DNA of 64,000 nt from Chloracidobacterium sp. N (GCF_018304765.1 NZ_CP072642.1:2199819-2263818); one strand, 5' to 3'; shown: positions 52,510 through 61,095, numbered from the stretch's first letter. A program made the numbers and translations. The notes: generated by a model from the letters alone, not told the origin.

Positions 52510-52932
52510 ATGACCGAGCCGCACACCCCACTAACCGACACACCTTCCTGGATGGACCGGCTCAACTGGGTCGGAGCGACGGCCTCACTCATCTGTGCCG
52601 TTCACTGCCTGGCCATGCCGCTGCTCGTCGGTGTACTCCCGATTCTGGGGCTGAGCCTGCTCACGTCCCCATGGCTTGAATGGTCTCTGATTGGCTTTAC
52701 GGGCGCAATTGGTCTGCTCACGCTGCTGCCCAGCTACCATCGGAAACATCGCCGGTTACAGCCACTGGCCCTGTTCCTGCTGGGCTTCGGACTCATCCTT
52801 GGCACAAAGTTCCTGCTCGATGAAGGCTCCTCGCTGGAAACCTCCGGCATGGTCACGGGAGCGCTCTTCGTGGCCGGCGCCAATCTGACCAATCACCGCC
52901 TTACACACACCTGCACTGTCTGTCGGCACTGA
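52510..52932 (+). CDS. MerC-family membrane protein
   Basis: A 140-residue membrane protein of the MerC mercury-transport family. LNWVGATASLICAVHCLAMPLLVGVLPILGL holds the Cys-rich first helix (AVHCLAMP) of MerC; further helices are LEWSLIGFTGAIGLLTLLPSY, LALFLLGFGLILGTKFLL and VTGALFVAGANLTNH. The tail ends HTCTVCRH, a possible metal site. Ion specificity is unknown; no merA or merR is near. Start ATG 52510. Confidence 0.8.
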   Translation: MTEPHTPLTDTPSWMDRLNWVGATASLICAVHCLAMPLLVGVLPILGLSLLTSPWLEWSLIGFTGAIGLLTLLPSYHRKHRRLQPLALFLLGFGLILGTKFLLDEGSSLETSGMVTGALFVAGANLTNHRLTHTCTVCRH

Positions 52933-52962
52933 CGGGCCACACCAGCAACAGTCACAGAGCAC

Positions 52963-53892
52963 TCACTTCCCGGAAGGCAGGGCTTCCAACGTGTCGCTCC
53001 GGCTGGGAAACCGTGACAACTCGGCCTTGAACTCGCCGATCTCATTGCCGCCCGTGATCCGTACGGCATAGCGATAGGCATCATCCGTAATCCACAGTCG
53101 GATTCTGCGTTCATCGGAGGGCTTCCCGTTGGCGTCGAGTGGGCGCAGCGCAAGCTGTACGACCGGGACAGTCTGCCCGTCAACCTCCAGGGTCTCACGT
53201 CCAAGGCGCTCAATCTCAACCGTCACGAGCGTGCCGTTGCGTTCGTTCAGGGCCGACAGCCTGACGGTCGCCGGCCCCTCGAAATCAAGGTTGCGCGTCG
53301 TCCAGAGCAGGCCCGCCAGGTCGTAGGTGTCGCCATTCAGCTTGACCGAACGGCTGCCGTTGACCTGCGCCGTTCGCCCGGACTGGTCAAAAACCGTCAC
53401 CGTCCGCTCAACCCGCCCCCCTTCCTTGAGATCAGCTTCGGCGCGGTAGGGCAGCCGCGTCACTGGATCGAGATAGGTTACAAAGCGGTCGTCGAGATCA
53501 AACAACGTTGCCTTGACAAACCCGATGGTTTCAGCGCGCACAAGCAGCCGCAACCCCTCCCGCCCGTGGAACATCCCCTGCTCCACGACTTCCGTCGAGA
53601 AACGCGCCACTGGGGCATCGCGCAGGCCCAGGCTGGGCACCGTGACCCGTACGCCGTACACGAGTTTTTCCCCAACGACGAATTTGTGGCGGGCCGCTGG
53701 CGGCACAACCACACGCCCGTTGCCGGCCGGGGATTCCCCCGGCCCGACGACCCGTGGCCGCTGCTGTGCAGCGCCCGACACGTCCGTAACCCATGACCAG
53801 CCAACCAGCAGCAGGATGCCCGTCCACACCCCACACAGAAGCCGGGGGCAGCGCCGATGTTCACCGTGCCCGTCAACGTTCATGCTCACCAT
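52963..53892 (-). CDS. DUF3108 exported protein
   Basis: A 309-residue protein with a signal sequence (LLCGVWTGILLLVGWSWVTDVSGA) and a DUF3108-like domain: FVVGEKLVYGVRVTVPSLGLRDAPVARFSTEVV, YLDPVTRLPYRAEADLKEGGRVERTVTVFDQSGRTA, YDLAGLLWTTRNLDFEG, and VPVVQLALRPLDANGKPSDERRIRLWITDDAYRYAVRI. Such proteins are envelope beta-rich domains of unknown function. ATG at 53892 or 53883 are both possible. Confidence 0.75.
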   Translation of the reverse strand: MVSMNVDGHGEHRRCPRLLCGVWTGILLLVGWSWVTDVSGAAQQRPRVVGPGESPAGNGRVVVPPAARHKFVVGEKLVYGVRVTVPSLGLRDAPVARFSTEVVEQGMFHGREGLRLLVRAETIGFVKATLFDLDDRFVTYLDPVTRLPYRAEADLKEGGRVERTVTVFDQSGRTAQVNGSRSVKLNGDTYDLAGLLWTTRNLDFEGPATVRLSALNERNGTLVTVEIERLGRETLEVDGQTVPVVQLALRPLDANGKPSDERRIRLWITDDAYRYAVRITGGNEIGEFKAELSRFPSRSDTLEALPSGK

Positions 53893-54088
53893 GGCAGCCA
53901 ATTACCTTTCCCAAAAACGAAGCCTTCTTTCGGAAAATGCCTGTGGTGCATCATCGGATGCCGCCCCCAAGGCCGGATGTTGGCTAGGGTACGGCGCACA
54001 GCAAGACCGGGTTTGTATCCTGATGCGCAATTCAGCACAATGCGCAGGTATCACCCCAGCCTGTATTCATCCCAGCGAGCCATTTTTC

Positions 54089-54901
54089 ATGCTTCAGTTC
54101 AAGCTTCGACGTGGTCATTGGTGGAGACTGTCCTGCATGGTCTGCCTGGCCGGTTTTTTCGCCCTGGCCACCACTCCGTCCCAGGGGCAATATGTGCCTG
54201 TCCGCACCACGGACATCGTGCCTTTCGTTCCTGACCCGGATCAGTCCGGTGGAACGGCCAGCCCAACCGATCAGGGAGCCGGGGACCCGCTCCAACCCGC
54301 AGACCCAACCAAAGATGCCGGGGGCAAGGACCGCACCGGTGTCAATTTTGCCTCTGGCAAGGGTACGGTTTCTGAAGACGACTACCATCCCCTCACCGGA
54401 AAAGAGCGGTGGGAGTATTACTTCCGGGCAACCTACTGGAGTCCGGCGGCGGTGTTCGGGGCGGCCGGCCCCGCGCTGGGCGCACAGATCGGCAACTCTC
54501 CGCCAGAATGGGGTGGCGGCATCAAAGGCTACAGTCGGCGGCTGGCTTCGGAGTTTGGCAACAACATCATCACCAACAGCATCCAGTCGGGCCTGGCGGC
54601 ACTCATCAAACATGAGCCACGCTATGTTCGGAGCGCCAAGAAGGGTTTCCTGAGACGAACCGGGCACGCCCTGGCCTTTGTCTTCGTCACCTACAACGAC
54701 GATGGCAAGGTCCGGCCCGCCATCGCCAACCTGGTCGCCGACTACGGCGGCGCGTTTGCGCAAATCGCCTGGTATCCAAGTCGTTACACGGTACGTGGGG
54801 ACGGCGTGCGGTTTGGCAACCTGGCGCTCGGCTTCAACTTCATTGCCAATCTCATCAATGAGTTCACGCCGGACATCAAACGGGTTTTCAAGCGCAAGTA
54901 G
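54089..54901 (+). CDS. Conserved acidobacterial envelope protein
   Basis: A 270-residue exported protein: signal sequence (LSCMVCLAGFFALATTPSQGQ), a Pro/Thr/Asp-rich linker, then a domain with LTGKERWEYYFRATYWSPAAVFGAAGPALGAQI, PPEWGGGIKGYSRRLASEFGNNIITNSIQSGLAALIKHEPRYVRS and AKKGFLRRTGHALAFVFVTYNDDGK. I recall this pattern (PxEWGxGxxGYxxRxASxFGxxxI, then HExPRY) as common in hypothetical acidobacterial proteins. Function unknown. ATG 54089 gives the signal peptide. Confidence 0.65.
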   Translation: MLQFKLRRGHWWRLSCMVCLAGFFALATTPSQGQYVPVRTTDIVPFVPDPDQSGGTASPTDQGAGDPLQPADPTKDAGGKDRTGVNFASGKGTVSEDDYHPLTGKERWEYYFRATYWSPAAVFGAAGPALGAQIGNSPPEWGGGIKGYSRRLASEFGNNIITNSIQSGLAALIKHEPRYVRSAKKGFLRRTGHALAFVFVTYNDDGKVRPAIANLVADYGGAFAQIAWYPSRYTVRGDGVRFGNLALGFNFIANLINEFTPDIKRVFKRK

Positions 54902-54956
54902 GCTGCGCCACGTGCACGCAGATCACGGCTGACGCCTTCCGGTTTCCAACTGGACT

Positions 54957-55616
54957 ATGGCTCATGGACAGTACTTTGAAACCTCCCATGTCTCGCCGCG
55001 ACAGTTGGACGTCCTGTGGGCCAACGGCTGGCGTCACTTTGGGACGTACTTTTACCGCTACTGGATCAACCTGACGGACGAGGGCGTACGGCACGTCCTC
55101 CCCCTGCGGATCAGACTGTCCGACTTTGCCCTTTCTGAGAGCCAACGCCGCATCCGCCGCCGCAACCGGGACCTGCGGGTGGTCATTCAGCCCACAGTCA
55201 TTGACACGGCGACGCTTTTGCTCTTCGAGCGCCACAAACAGCGTTTCACGCACAATATCCCGGACTCCATCTACTCGTTCCTGTCGCCGGAACCGGCGTC
55301 GGTGCCCTGCCGCAACGAGGAAGTTGCGGTCTATGACGGAGAACGGCTCGTCGCCAAAAGCTTCCTGGACCTGGGCAAACAGTCCAGTTCCAGCGTCTAT
55401 GGCATTTTCGACCCGGACTATGCCAGACGCAGCCTGGGCATTTTCACGATGCTGCTCGAAATTGCCTACTCGCAGGCACGGGGAGACAAGTTCTATTACC
55501 CCGGCTATGCCTACCACGAACCCTCCCACTACGACTACAAAAAGCGGTTCGTGGCGCTCGAATGGTTTGACTGGCAGGGCACCTGGCATCCCCTCCCCAA
55601 TGGCCACCGTGGGTGA
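54957..55616 (+). CDS. Arginyl/leucyl-tRNA-protein transferase-like protein
   Basis: A 219-residue protein with the GNAT-like core of Ate1/Bpt: WHFGTYFYRYWINL-type start (WRHFGTYFYRYWINLTDEGVRHVLPLRIRLSDFALSESQRRIRRRNRDL), EVAVYDGERLVAKSFLDLGKQSSSSVYGIFDPDYARRSLGIFTMLLEIAYSQARG and FYYPGYAYHEPSHYDYKKRF. The N-terminal zinc/cysteine domain of the full-length enzyme is missing. Such proteins transfer an amino acid to substrate N-termini for N-end-rule degradation. The transferred amino acid is not known. Confidence 0.75.
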   Translation: MAHGQYFETSHVSPRQLDVLWANGWRHFGTYFYRYWINLTDEGVRHVLPLRIRLSDFALSESQRRIRRRNRDLRVVIQPTVIDTATLLLFERHKQRFTHNIPDSIYSFLSPEPASVPCRNEEVAVYDGERLVAKSFLDLGKQSSSSVYGIFDPDYARRSLGIFTMLLEIAYSQARGDKFYYPGYAYHEPSHYDYKKRFVALEWFDWQGTWHPLPNGHRG

Positions 55617-55845
55617 TGTGGACAATCGTTCACACTACAGCGCCGCTTTTGCGGCCAACCGGCCACGCCGGGGCAGCCACTGACCGGCGCGAAACAGCCA
55701 ACCAGTCGGCATAAGACCTTTTGTTTTCAGATACCTGGACACCCCACCCCACCTGTCTGGTGCGTGGCACGGAAACTGCTCCATAGCTTTGGGTTGGCAT
55801 CATTCCTTTGGTTTCATCCTGATGACGGCCTGATCTTTCGTTTCC

Positions 55846-56787
55846 ATGACCTACCAAACGACGCTGCGCCGCGCAGTCTCCCTTCGCGGCATTGGACTTC
55901 ATACGGGACAGGAAGTTGAACTCACGCTGTGTCCGGCCCCGGCAGACACCGGTTACGTTTTCCGCCGCACGGATTTGAACGGTTTTGAAGTGGCGGCCGT
56001 CCCCCACCATGTCACGCACGTCAGCTATGCCACGACGTTGATGCGCGCCGGCGTGATGGTTTCAACCGTCGAGCATGTTCTTTCGGCGCTCTACGGCTGC
56101 GGCATAGACAACGCCATCCTCGATGTCACGAACTGCGAAGTGCCCATTCTGGACGGAAGCGCGCGCCACTTCGTCGAGGCCATTGCTGAAGCTGGAATCC
56201 TCACGCTGGAAAGTCCCCGGCAGGTCTTACAGGTCGAGCAGCGCATCGAAGTGGTCGAAGGCAACCGCCGGCTGGCCATCGAGCCGAGTGACCGTTTCTT
56301 CATCGAGAGTACGATTGACTTCGACCACCCGTGCATTGGGCGTCAAACCTTTGCCTGCGAAGTGACCCCGGTGACGTACCGGCAGGAGATTGCCCCGGCG
56401 CGCACCTTTGGCTTTCTCGCCGAGGCCGAGGCACTGCGCCGGCACGGGCTGGTGCGCGGGGCAACGCTCGAAAACGCCATCGTCCTCGATGCCGATTCCA
56501 TCCTCAGCCCGAAGCCGCTGCGATTCCCGGATGAATTTGCTCGTCACAAGGTGCTGGACATCATTGGTGACTTCGCCCTGCTGGGGCTGTCACTGCGGGG
56601 ACGCATCATCGCCGAACGCTCCGGGCACGGACTGCATTCGGCGCTCATCGGACGCCTGCTCCGGGAAGCCCGGGCCTGGACGGTCAACGGACTACCCAAC
56701 GGGAACGGGCGGCCCTCTGCAACTACAGCTTCGGCGGGGGCAGCGGCAGGGTCAGGAGCAACTGCTGCGCTTGCCGCTCCCGGATGA
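55846..56787 (+). CDS. lpxC: UDP-3-O-acyl-N-acetylglucosamine deacetylase LpxC
   Basis: Zinc deacetylase for the committed step of lipid A synthesis. Of 313 residues the core reads TTLRRAVSLRGIGLHTGQEVELTLCPAP, STVEHVLSALYGCGIDNAILDVTNCEVPILDGSAR (VEH zinc His), PARTFGFLAEAEAL, HKVLDIIGDFALLG (zinc His and Asp) and ERSGHGLHSALI (catalytic His). The last ~25 residues are an Ala/Gly-rich tail (ATTASAGAAAGSG) encoded where it overlaps the 3' end of the convergent PDZ gene. No ribosome site is visible at ATG 55846. Confidence 0.95.
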   Translation: MTYQTTLRRAVSLRGIGLHTGQEVELTLCPAPADTGYVFRRTDLNGFEVAAVPHHVTHVSYATTLMRAGVMVSTVEHVLSALYGCGIDNAILDVTNCEVPILDGSARHFVEAIAEAGILTLESPRQVLQVEQRIEVVEGNRRLAIEPSDRFFIESTIDFDHPCIGRQTFACEVTPVTYRQEIAPARTFGFLAEAEALRRHGLVRGATLENAIVLDADSILSPKPLRFPDEFARHKVLDIIGDFALLGLSLRGRIIAERSGHGLHSALIGRLLREARAWTVNGLPNGNGRPSATTASAGAAAGSGATAALAAPG

Positions 56788-58195
56788 TTTCCACTGTTAC
56801 CGGCGCTTCACCCTGCTGACTCAGGGACTGAAGTATCACTGCCGAGAGGTCGCGGCCGCGCCGGACCGGCTGGCCCTCCACCCGGACAATCACATCGCCC
56901 GAACGCAGCCCGGCCGCGGCGGCCGGGCTGTCGGCCAGAACATGCGTCACCAACAGACCGCCCGCCACACCAAAGAACTGTGCCAGTTGGGTGGTCAGGT
57001 CGGATGTCACCAGCCCGATGGCCAGGTGTTCGGCGGCCGGCGCTCTGGGCGTCGGCATATCTTCCGGCGAACCAAGTGTGACCTCGCACACCTGCTGCTG
57101 ACCGTCGCGCTCCACCAACAGCTTGAGGGTCTCTCCGGCGGCGTGACTGACAACGACTTCATTGAGTTCACGCCTGGACTCCAGCGGTTGGTCATTGGCG
57201 GTCAGGATGAGATCGCCGGGGGACAGACCGGCTTCCTCGGCCGGACTTCCCGGCACAACGGCCGTGACCACCACCCCTTGGGCGGCAGAAGCCCCGAAGC
57301 GCGCGCGTTCTTCGGCTGGAAACGTCGCCAGGGTTTTTCCTTCAATGCCGAGCCAGCCGTGGGGGACACTCTTCCCGGCGGAAATGATGCGGTGCATCAC
57401 CCGCTTGACATCTGTAACAGGCAACATGCGCAGGGACTTACCCTTCGGCTGCACAATCGCCACCAGCCGGTTCTGGCTGTCAACGGCGATGCCACAGTTG
57501 GCTTCAACCGGCAGGGCCAGCGATGGGTCCACGACCCAATCCGTCACCACCTCATCCCACACCAGGCGCGAAGCTGACTCCTCCGCCCGCCCGGGTGCCG
57601 CGTGCGCGGCCGGCGGCTGAAACATCGGCAGCATGATGCGTACCGTAAGGGGCTTGGTTGAGGCGCGCGTGTCCCGGACGGACAGTTTGCGCTCCGGCGC
57701 GGCCAGGGCATGCATGGTTGGCGGCGCAACCTGTAGCCCCGGAACCTGCAAGACACACAACCCCGTTGCCCCGTCCCGGCCAATGAACCGGGCCTGAAAC
57801 TCCTGGCGGTCCTGGGTCTGGACCACAATGGTTGGATTGCCGGGGCCGGGCGGTACGTTGACGAGTTGGGTCAGCACATGCCCTTTGTCATCCACCACGA
57901 TCCCCGTCGTGACATTCGTCAGCACGACATCCGAGGGCGCACATGTGCCATCAAGGGCGGCCGTGGAGACATCTTCGGCCGCGGCCGTCAGTTCCCCCAT
58001 CGTCACGTGATGGTTGACGATGACGAGCCAGCGCCCCACACCAGTGGTGTCTGATTTGCGGAGGTCGGGCCTGCGCGAAGCGGAGGCGGCATCACGCGGG
58101 CGCTCGGCAACCTGGGCGTATCCGATAGCACCCGACAGAAGCGCACCCGCCAAAACCTTCATGGTCAATGCGCGCGCGCTGTGCGACAGCATCAT
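56723..58195 (-). CDS. HtrA-like PDZ protein without the catalytic triad
   Basis: A 490-residue exported protein (signal segment MKVLAGALLSGAIGYAQ, from Met12) with an HtrA-like N-terminal barrel (about 85-275) and two PDZ domains (about 279-370 and 385-485: GWLGIEGKTLATF, VVTAVVPGSPAEEAGLSPGDLILTANDQPL; VTHVLADSPAAAAGLRSGDVIVRVEGQPV). Protease motifs are lost: TNxHV reads TQLVNVP (no His), the DxxTDLAVL Asp site reads DGATGLCVL, and GNSGGP reads ANCGIA (Cys in place of Ser234). It is probably a ligand-sensing or scaffold protein. Last gene of the sigma operon. Confidence 0.82.
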   Translation of the reverse strand: MMLSHSARALTMKVLAGALLSGAIGYAQVAERPRDAASASRRPDLRKSDTTGVGRWLVIVNHHVTMGELTAAAEDVSTAALDGTCAPSDVVLTNVTTGIVVDDKGHVLTQLVNVPPGPGNPTIVVQTQDRQEFQARFIGRDGATGLCVLQVPGLQVAPPTMHALAAPERKLSVRDTRASTKPLTVRIMLPMFQPPAAHAAPGRAEESASRLVWDEVVTDWVVDPSLALPVEANCGIAVDSQNRLVAIVQPKGKSLRMLPVTDVKRVMHRIISAGKSVPHGWLGIEGKTLATFPAEERARFGASAAQGVVVTAVVPGSPAEEAGLSPGDLILTANDQPLESRRELNEVVVSHAAGETLKLLVERDGQQQVCEVTLGSPEDMPTPRAPAAEHLAIGLVTSDLTTQLAQFFGVAGGLLVTHVLADSPAAAAGLRSGDVIVRVEGQPVRRGRDLSAVILQSLSQQGEAPVTVEIIRERQAQQLLLTLPLPPPKL

Positions 58196-58205
58196 GGGTG
58201 TCACG

Positions 58206-58880
58206 TTAGAATATGGAGTCGTCAGATGACTCTCCCTCTGCGGCTGGCCGGCGGTCCACGATCGGCTGCGCGCCGTACACCACGGGGGGCAGGCGCAGGA
58301 CCTGCTCACCAGAGCGTCCCCGCCACAAGACGACGACGCCATTGGCTTCCCGGGCCGGCAACGATGCCTGGCGTACGGCAGCCGGTGTCATGCGTCCCGG
58401 ACGGGCAACGGCCACCGCGGCCCGGGCCGGGACCGGCCGCGAACCCGGAAGGTTTCCACTGAGCTGACTCCTCAGTGCCGTCACCAGCGCCTGCTCCGGC
58501 AGGGTGGGCAGCACCAGTGCTGCCGCCACCGTGGGCGCGGGGTGGAGCACCATCTGCATGGACGAACGGACGGCGAGGGCACTGGTGACAACCACCACCA
58601 GCGCCACGGCAGCCAGTACGGGCGTGGGCACCCAGGCTAGGAAAGGTTCCCGAAAACGATGGGCATCCCGCCCCAACCGCAGGCGAAGTTCTGCATCGAA
58701 GGTGGCGGGCGGCAGGATGCGCGGCTGCCCGGACAGCAGGACCCGCAGAGACTGCATTTGTGCCGCATACGCCCGGCACTCCGCACAGGCCATCAGATGG
58801 GCGGCTGACTCTGGCGGCAAGGCTTCCGGGTCATACTCGACGGCTTCCAGTTGACGACGAATCGTGGAGCAACTCACCAT
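58206..58880 (-). CDS. Zinc-binding anti-sigma factor (RseA/ZAS-type), transmembrane
   Basis: A 224-residue membrane anti-sigma factor. The N-terminal domain has HLMACAECRAYAAQM, an intact HxxxCxxC ZAS motif, preceded by LPPESAA and helical text that should wrap the sigma factor. One membrane helix follows (VPTPVLAAVALVVVVTSALAV), then a Pro/Ala/Arg-rich periplasmic tail (about 115-224). The ATG at 58880 has AGGAG eight bases upstream. It sits between the sigma gene (43-bp gap) and the HtrA-like gene, so it should hold the sigma factor inactive until a signal. Confidence 0.9.
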   Translation of the reverse strand: MVSCSTIRRQLEAVEYDPEALPPESAAHLMACAECRAYAAQMQSLRVLLSGQPRILPPATFDAELRLRLGRDAHRFREPFLAWVPTPVLAAVALVVVVTSALAVRSSMQMVLHPAPTVAAALVLPTLPEQALVTALRSQLSGNLPGSRPVPARAAVAVARPGRMTPAAVRQASLPAREANGVVVLWRGRSGEQVLRLPPVVYGAQPIVDRRPAAEGESSDDSIF

Positions 58881-58922
58881 AACGATCACTCCTGCATACT
58901 GCCCGGCAACAAACCGGCCACG

Positions 58923-59567
58923 TCACAGGTAAGCGCGCAGCTTGTCGCGCAACAATCCACGGGCGCGGTTGATGCGCGATTTCACGGTTCCTTCCGAGAT
59001 GTTCAGGATGCCGGCAATTTCGTCATAGCTCAGCCCTTCGACATCCCGGAGCACCAGCGCCGCCCGGTATTTCTCCGGCAGCGTCTGAATGGCGCGCCCC
59101 ACGGCTGCCCGGCGCTCACGCTCAATCAGGTCGGCATCCTGAAGGGGGCGCTCGTCAGGAATATCCAGTGGGGTTTCTTCCTCATCCTCGTGACGTGCCC
59201 AAGGGGTGAACAGCGAAACCAGTTTGCGGCGGCGACGCTGCCGTAGCTCGCTAATCGCCAGGTTCGTCGCAATCCGGTAGATGTAGGTCGAAAAATGAAA
59301 CGTCGCCCGATAGCGCGCCACATTGGCATAGACGCGCAGGAAGGTTTCCTGCGCCAGTTCCACGGCGCGGTCGTAATCATCGAGCATGCGAAAGATGAAG
59401 TTCGTAATGGGCGTGCGGTAGCGCCGGACAATCTCCTGAAAGGCCTGTTCATCACCAGCCTGGACGGCGGCAATGAGTTCGTGGTCGCTGGCCGCATCCA
59501 CCGTCACGACACGGTGTATCTCACCAGGTACGGGGTATGTCAGGGCGCTACTCATCAGATGCGACAT
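58923..59567 (-). CDS. ECF sigma factor, RpoE-like
   Basis: A 214-residue ECF sigma factor. Region 2 reads DEQAFQEIVRRYRTPITNFIFRMLDDYDRAVELAQETFLRVYANVARYRATFHFSTYIYRIATNLAISELRQRRRR, and region 4 reads LPEKYRAALVLRDVEGLSYDEIAGILNISEGTVKSRINRARGLLRDKL, both close to RpoE/SigW types. It is followed by its membrane anti-sigma factor and the HtrA-like protein, an RpoE-RseA-like order. A sigmaE-like promoter lies ~65 bp upstream, suggesting self-control. Start ATG 59567 (TTG 59570 is possible). Confidence 0.92.
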   Translation of the reverse strand: MSHLMSSALTYPVPGEIHRVVTVDAASDHELIAAVQAGDEQAFQEIVRRYRTPITNFIFRMLDDYDRAVELAQETFLRVYANVARYRATFHFSTYIYRIATNLAISELRQRRRRKLVSLFTPWARHEDEEETPLDIPDERPLQDADLIERERRAAVGRAIQTLPEKYRAALVLRDVEGLSYDEIAGILNISEGTVKSRINRARGLLRDKLRAYL

Positions 59568-59633
59568 CAACGCTCATTCCTCGCTCACAAAGTCAACATT
59601 CCACACAACCCGCAGTGACAGAGTTCGTTGGGG

Positions 59634-59661
59634 TTACACGCGCCAGACAGTCCGAAGTTCC
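59634..59661 (-). promoter_or_regulatory. sigmaE-like promoter upstream of the ECF gene
   Basis: On the minus strand GGAACTT (59655-59661) is followed after 16 bp by TGTAA (59634-59638); the E. coli sigmaE consensus is GGAACTT-N16-TCAAA. The transcription start would lie near 59626, about 60 bp from the ECF start codon, which fits autoregulation. Confidence 0.55.
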
Positions 59662-59814
59662 ACGATCTCAAAACGTTCTGCCGAATCGTCGGCGGGCCGT
59701 CGCCATGGCGCGCGTGGATGCCGGCGCGTTTCATGGCTATAGCGTGTTCACACGGCGCGCACAAGTGTTACATTGGCAGACAGGTCTCCCCCGCGCCATC
59801 CTGAATCCGTCCGT

Positions 59815-61095
59815 ATGTCGCTTCATCCGATGACTGAATTTCCACGTCTCCGTCCGCTCCAGCTTTTTGCCGACGAAACTGCCCAGGTCATCATTGCCTA
59901 TGATCCTCAAGGCTTCACGGAACCCATCGGTCTTGACATCCGCCTGGCGCCGCTGCTCCTGCTGTGCGATGGACAGCATTCCCTGTCCGAACTGCCGGCG
60001 CTGCTTCTGCACCGTTTCGGACAGCGGTGGTCGGCCGATGACCTGGCGGACATCATCCACCGCCTCGACGAGTGGTTGCTTTTGGACAGCCCACGTTTTG
60101 CCACCCTGGCAGCGCGTCAGATGGTGGAGTTCCGGGCGGCAACGGTACGGCCAGCAGCGCATGCTGGTGTCAGCTACCCGGATGAGCCGGAGGCGCTCCG
60201 CCAGCGCCTCGACGCCATTCTGGCGCACACGCCGGACTGTCCGCTTGGGGCCGCCCGGCTTGAGCAGCTTGTGGGCGTTGTGGCGCCGCACATTGATTTG
60301 CGGGTTGGGGAGCGGGCTTATGCTCCGGCCTACCGGCTCATCGAACGGCTTGCCGCCACCCTGCCGGACGGCGAACCGGTGACGTTCGTCGTGTTGGGCA
60401 CGTCGCACTATGGCGGCGACGGGCTGTTCGTCGCCTCGCGCAAGGACTATGCCACGCCCTTGGGCGCGCTGCCCTGCGACCGTGAATTCCTTGACCGGCT
60501 GGAAATCCGCCTGGGCGCTTCCATCAGTGCCGACGACACCCCTCATCGGCAGGAACATGCCATTGAGTTTCAGGCGGTGTTCCTGCGGCACATCTTTGAC
60601 CGGCATCTGGAGGCTGGGCGGCCGGTACGCATGGTGCCCATCCTGTGCACTTCCCTGCACGAACTGTATGCCGCAGACGAGGCCTGCCGCGAGCGCACGC
60701 AGGCGGAGTACCGGGCATTTATCGAGGCGTTACAGGCGACGCTGGCTGAACAGACCCACCGGACGCTGTTGCTGGTTGGCGGCGATCTGGCGCATGTGGG
60801 CCCCAAGTTTGGCGACCGCTTCGATGCCCAGACCAGGGCGGCGGAGCTGGAGCGCGCCGACACGGAACTGCTCGACTACGTTGCCACCGGCGACAGCGCA
60901 GCGGTGCTTGACCACATTGCCCGCGACGAAGATGTGCGCCGGGTCTGCGGTTTTCCGCCGCTGATGGCTTATCTGGATGCGCTGGCGGCGTTTGGCCCCA
61001 CGGAAGGGCAGGTTCTGCACTATGAACAGTGGCAGGAACGCCCAACCCGTTCGGCCGTCACCTACGGCGCAGCCGCCGCATGGCGCAGCGTTTGA
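59815..61095 (+). CDS. MEMO-family (AmmeMemoRadiSam B) protein with N-terminal extension
   Basis: A 426-residue protein. Residues about 30-115 form a PqqD-like winged-helix segment (IGLDIRLAPLLLLCDGQHSLSELPALLLHRFG). The rest is MEMO1: GVVAPHIDLRVGERAYAPAY, VVLGTSHYGGDGLFVASRKDYATPLGALPCDREF, HRQEHAIEFQAVFLRHIF, LLVGGDLAHVGPKFGDRF and GFPPLMAYLDALAAF, with the His-rich metal site (APH, TSH, EHAIE, LAH) of the family. The AmmeMemoRadiSam A and radical-SAM partners are not here. No ribosome site; ATG 59830 is also possible. Confidence 0.82.
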   Translation: MSLHPMTEFPRLRPLQLFADETAQVIIAYDPQGFTEPIGLDIRLAPLLLLCDGQHSLSELPALLLHRFGQRWSADDLADIIHRLDEWLLLDSPRFATLAARQMVEFRAATVRPAAHAGVSYPDEPEALRQRLDAILAHTPDCPLGAARLEQLVGVVAPHIDLRVGERAYAPAYRLIERLAATLPDGEPVTFVVLGTSHYGGDGLFVASRKDYATPLGALPCDREFLDRLEIRLGASISADDTPHRQEHAIEFQAVFLRHIFDRHLEAGRPVRMVPILCTSLHELYAADEACRERTQAEYRAFIEALQATLAEQTHRTLLLVGGDLAHVGPKFGDRFDAQTRAAELERADTELLDYVATGDSAAVLDHIARDEDVRRVCGFPPLMAYLDALAAFGPTEGQVLHYEQWQERPTRSAVTYGAAAAWRSV

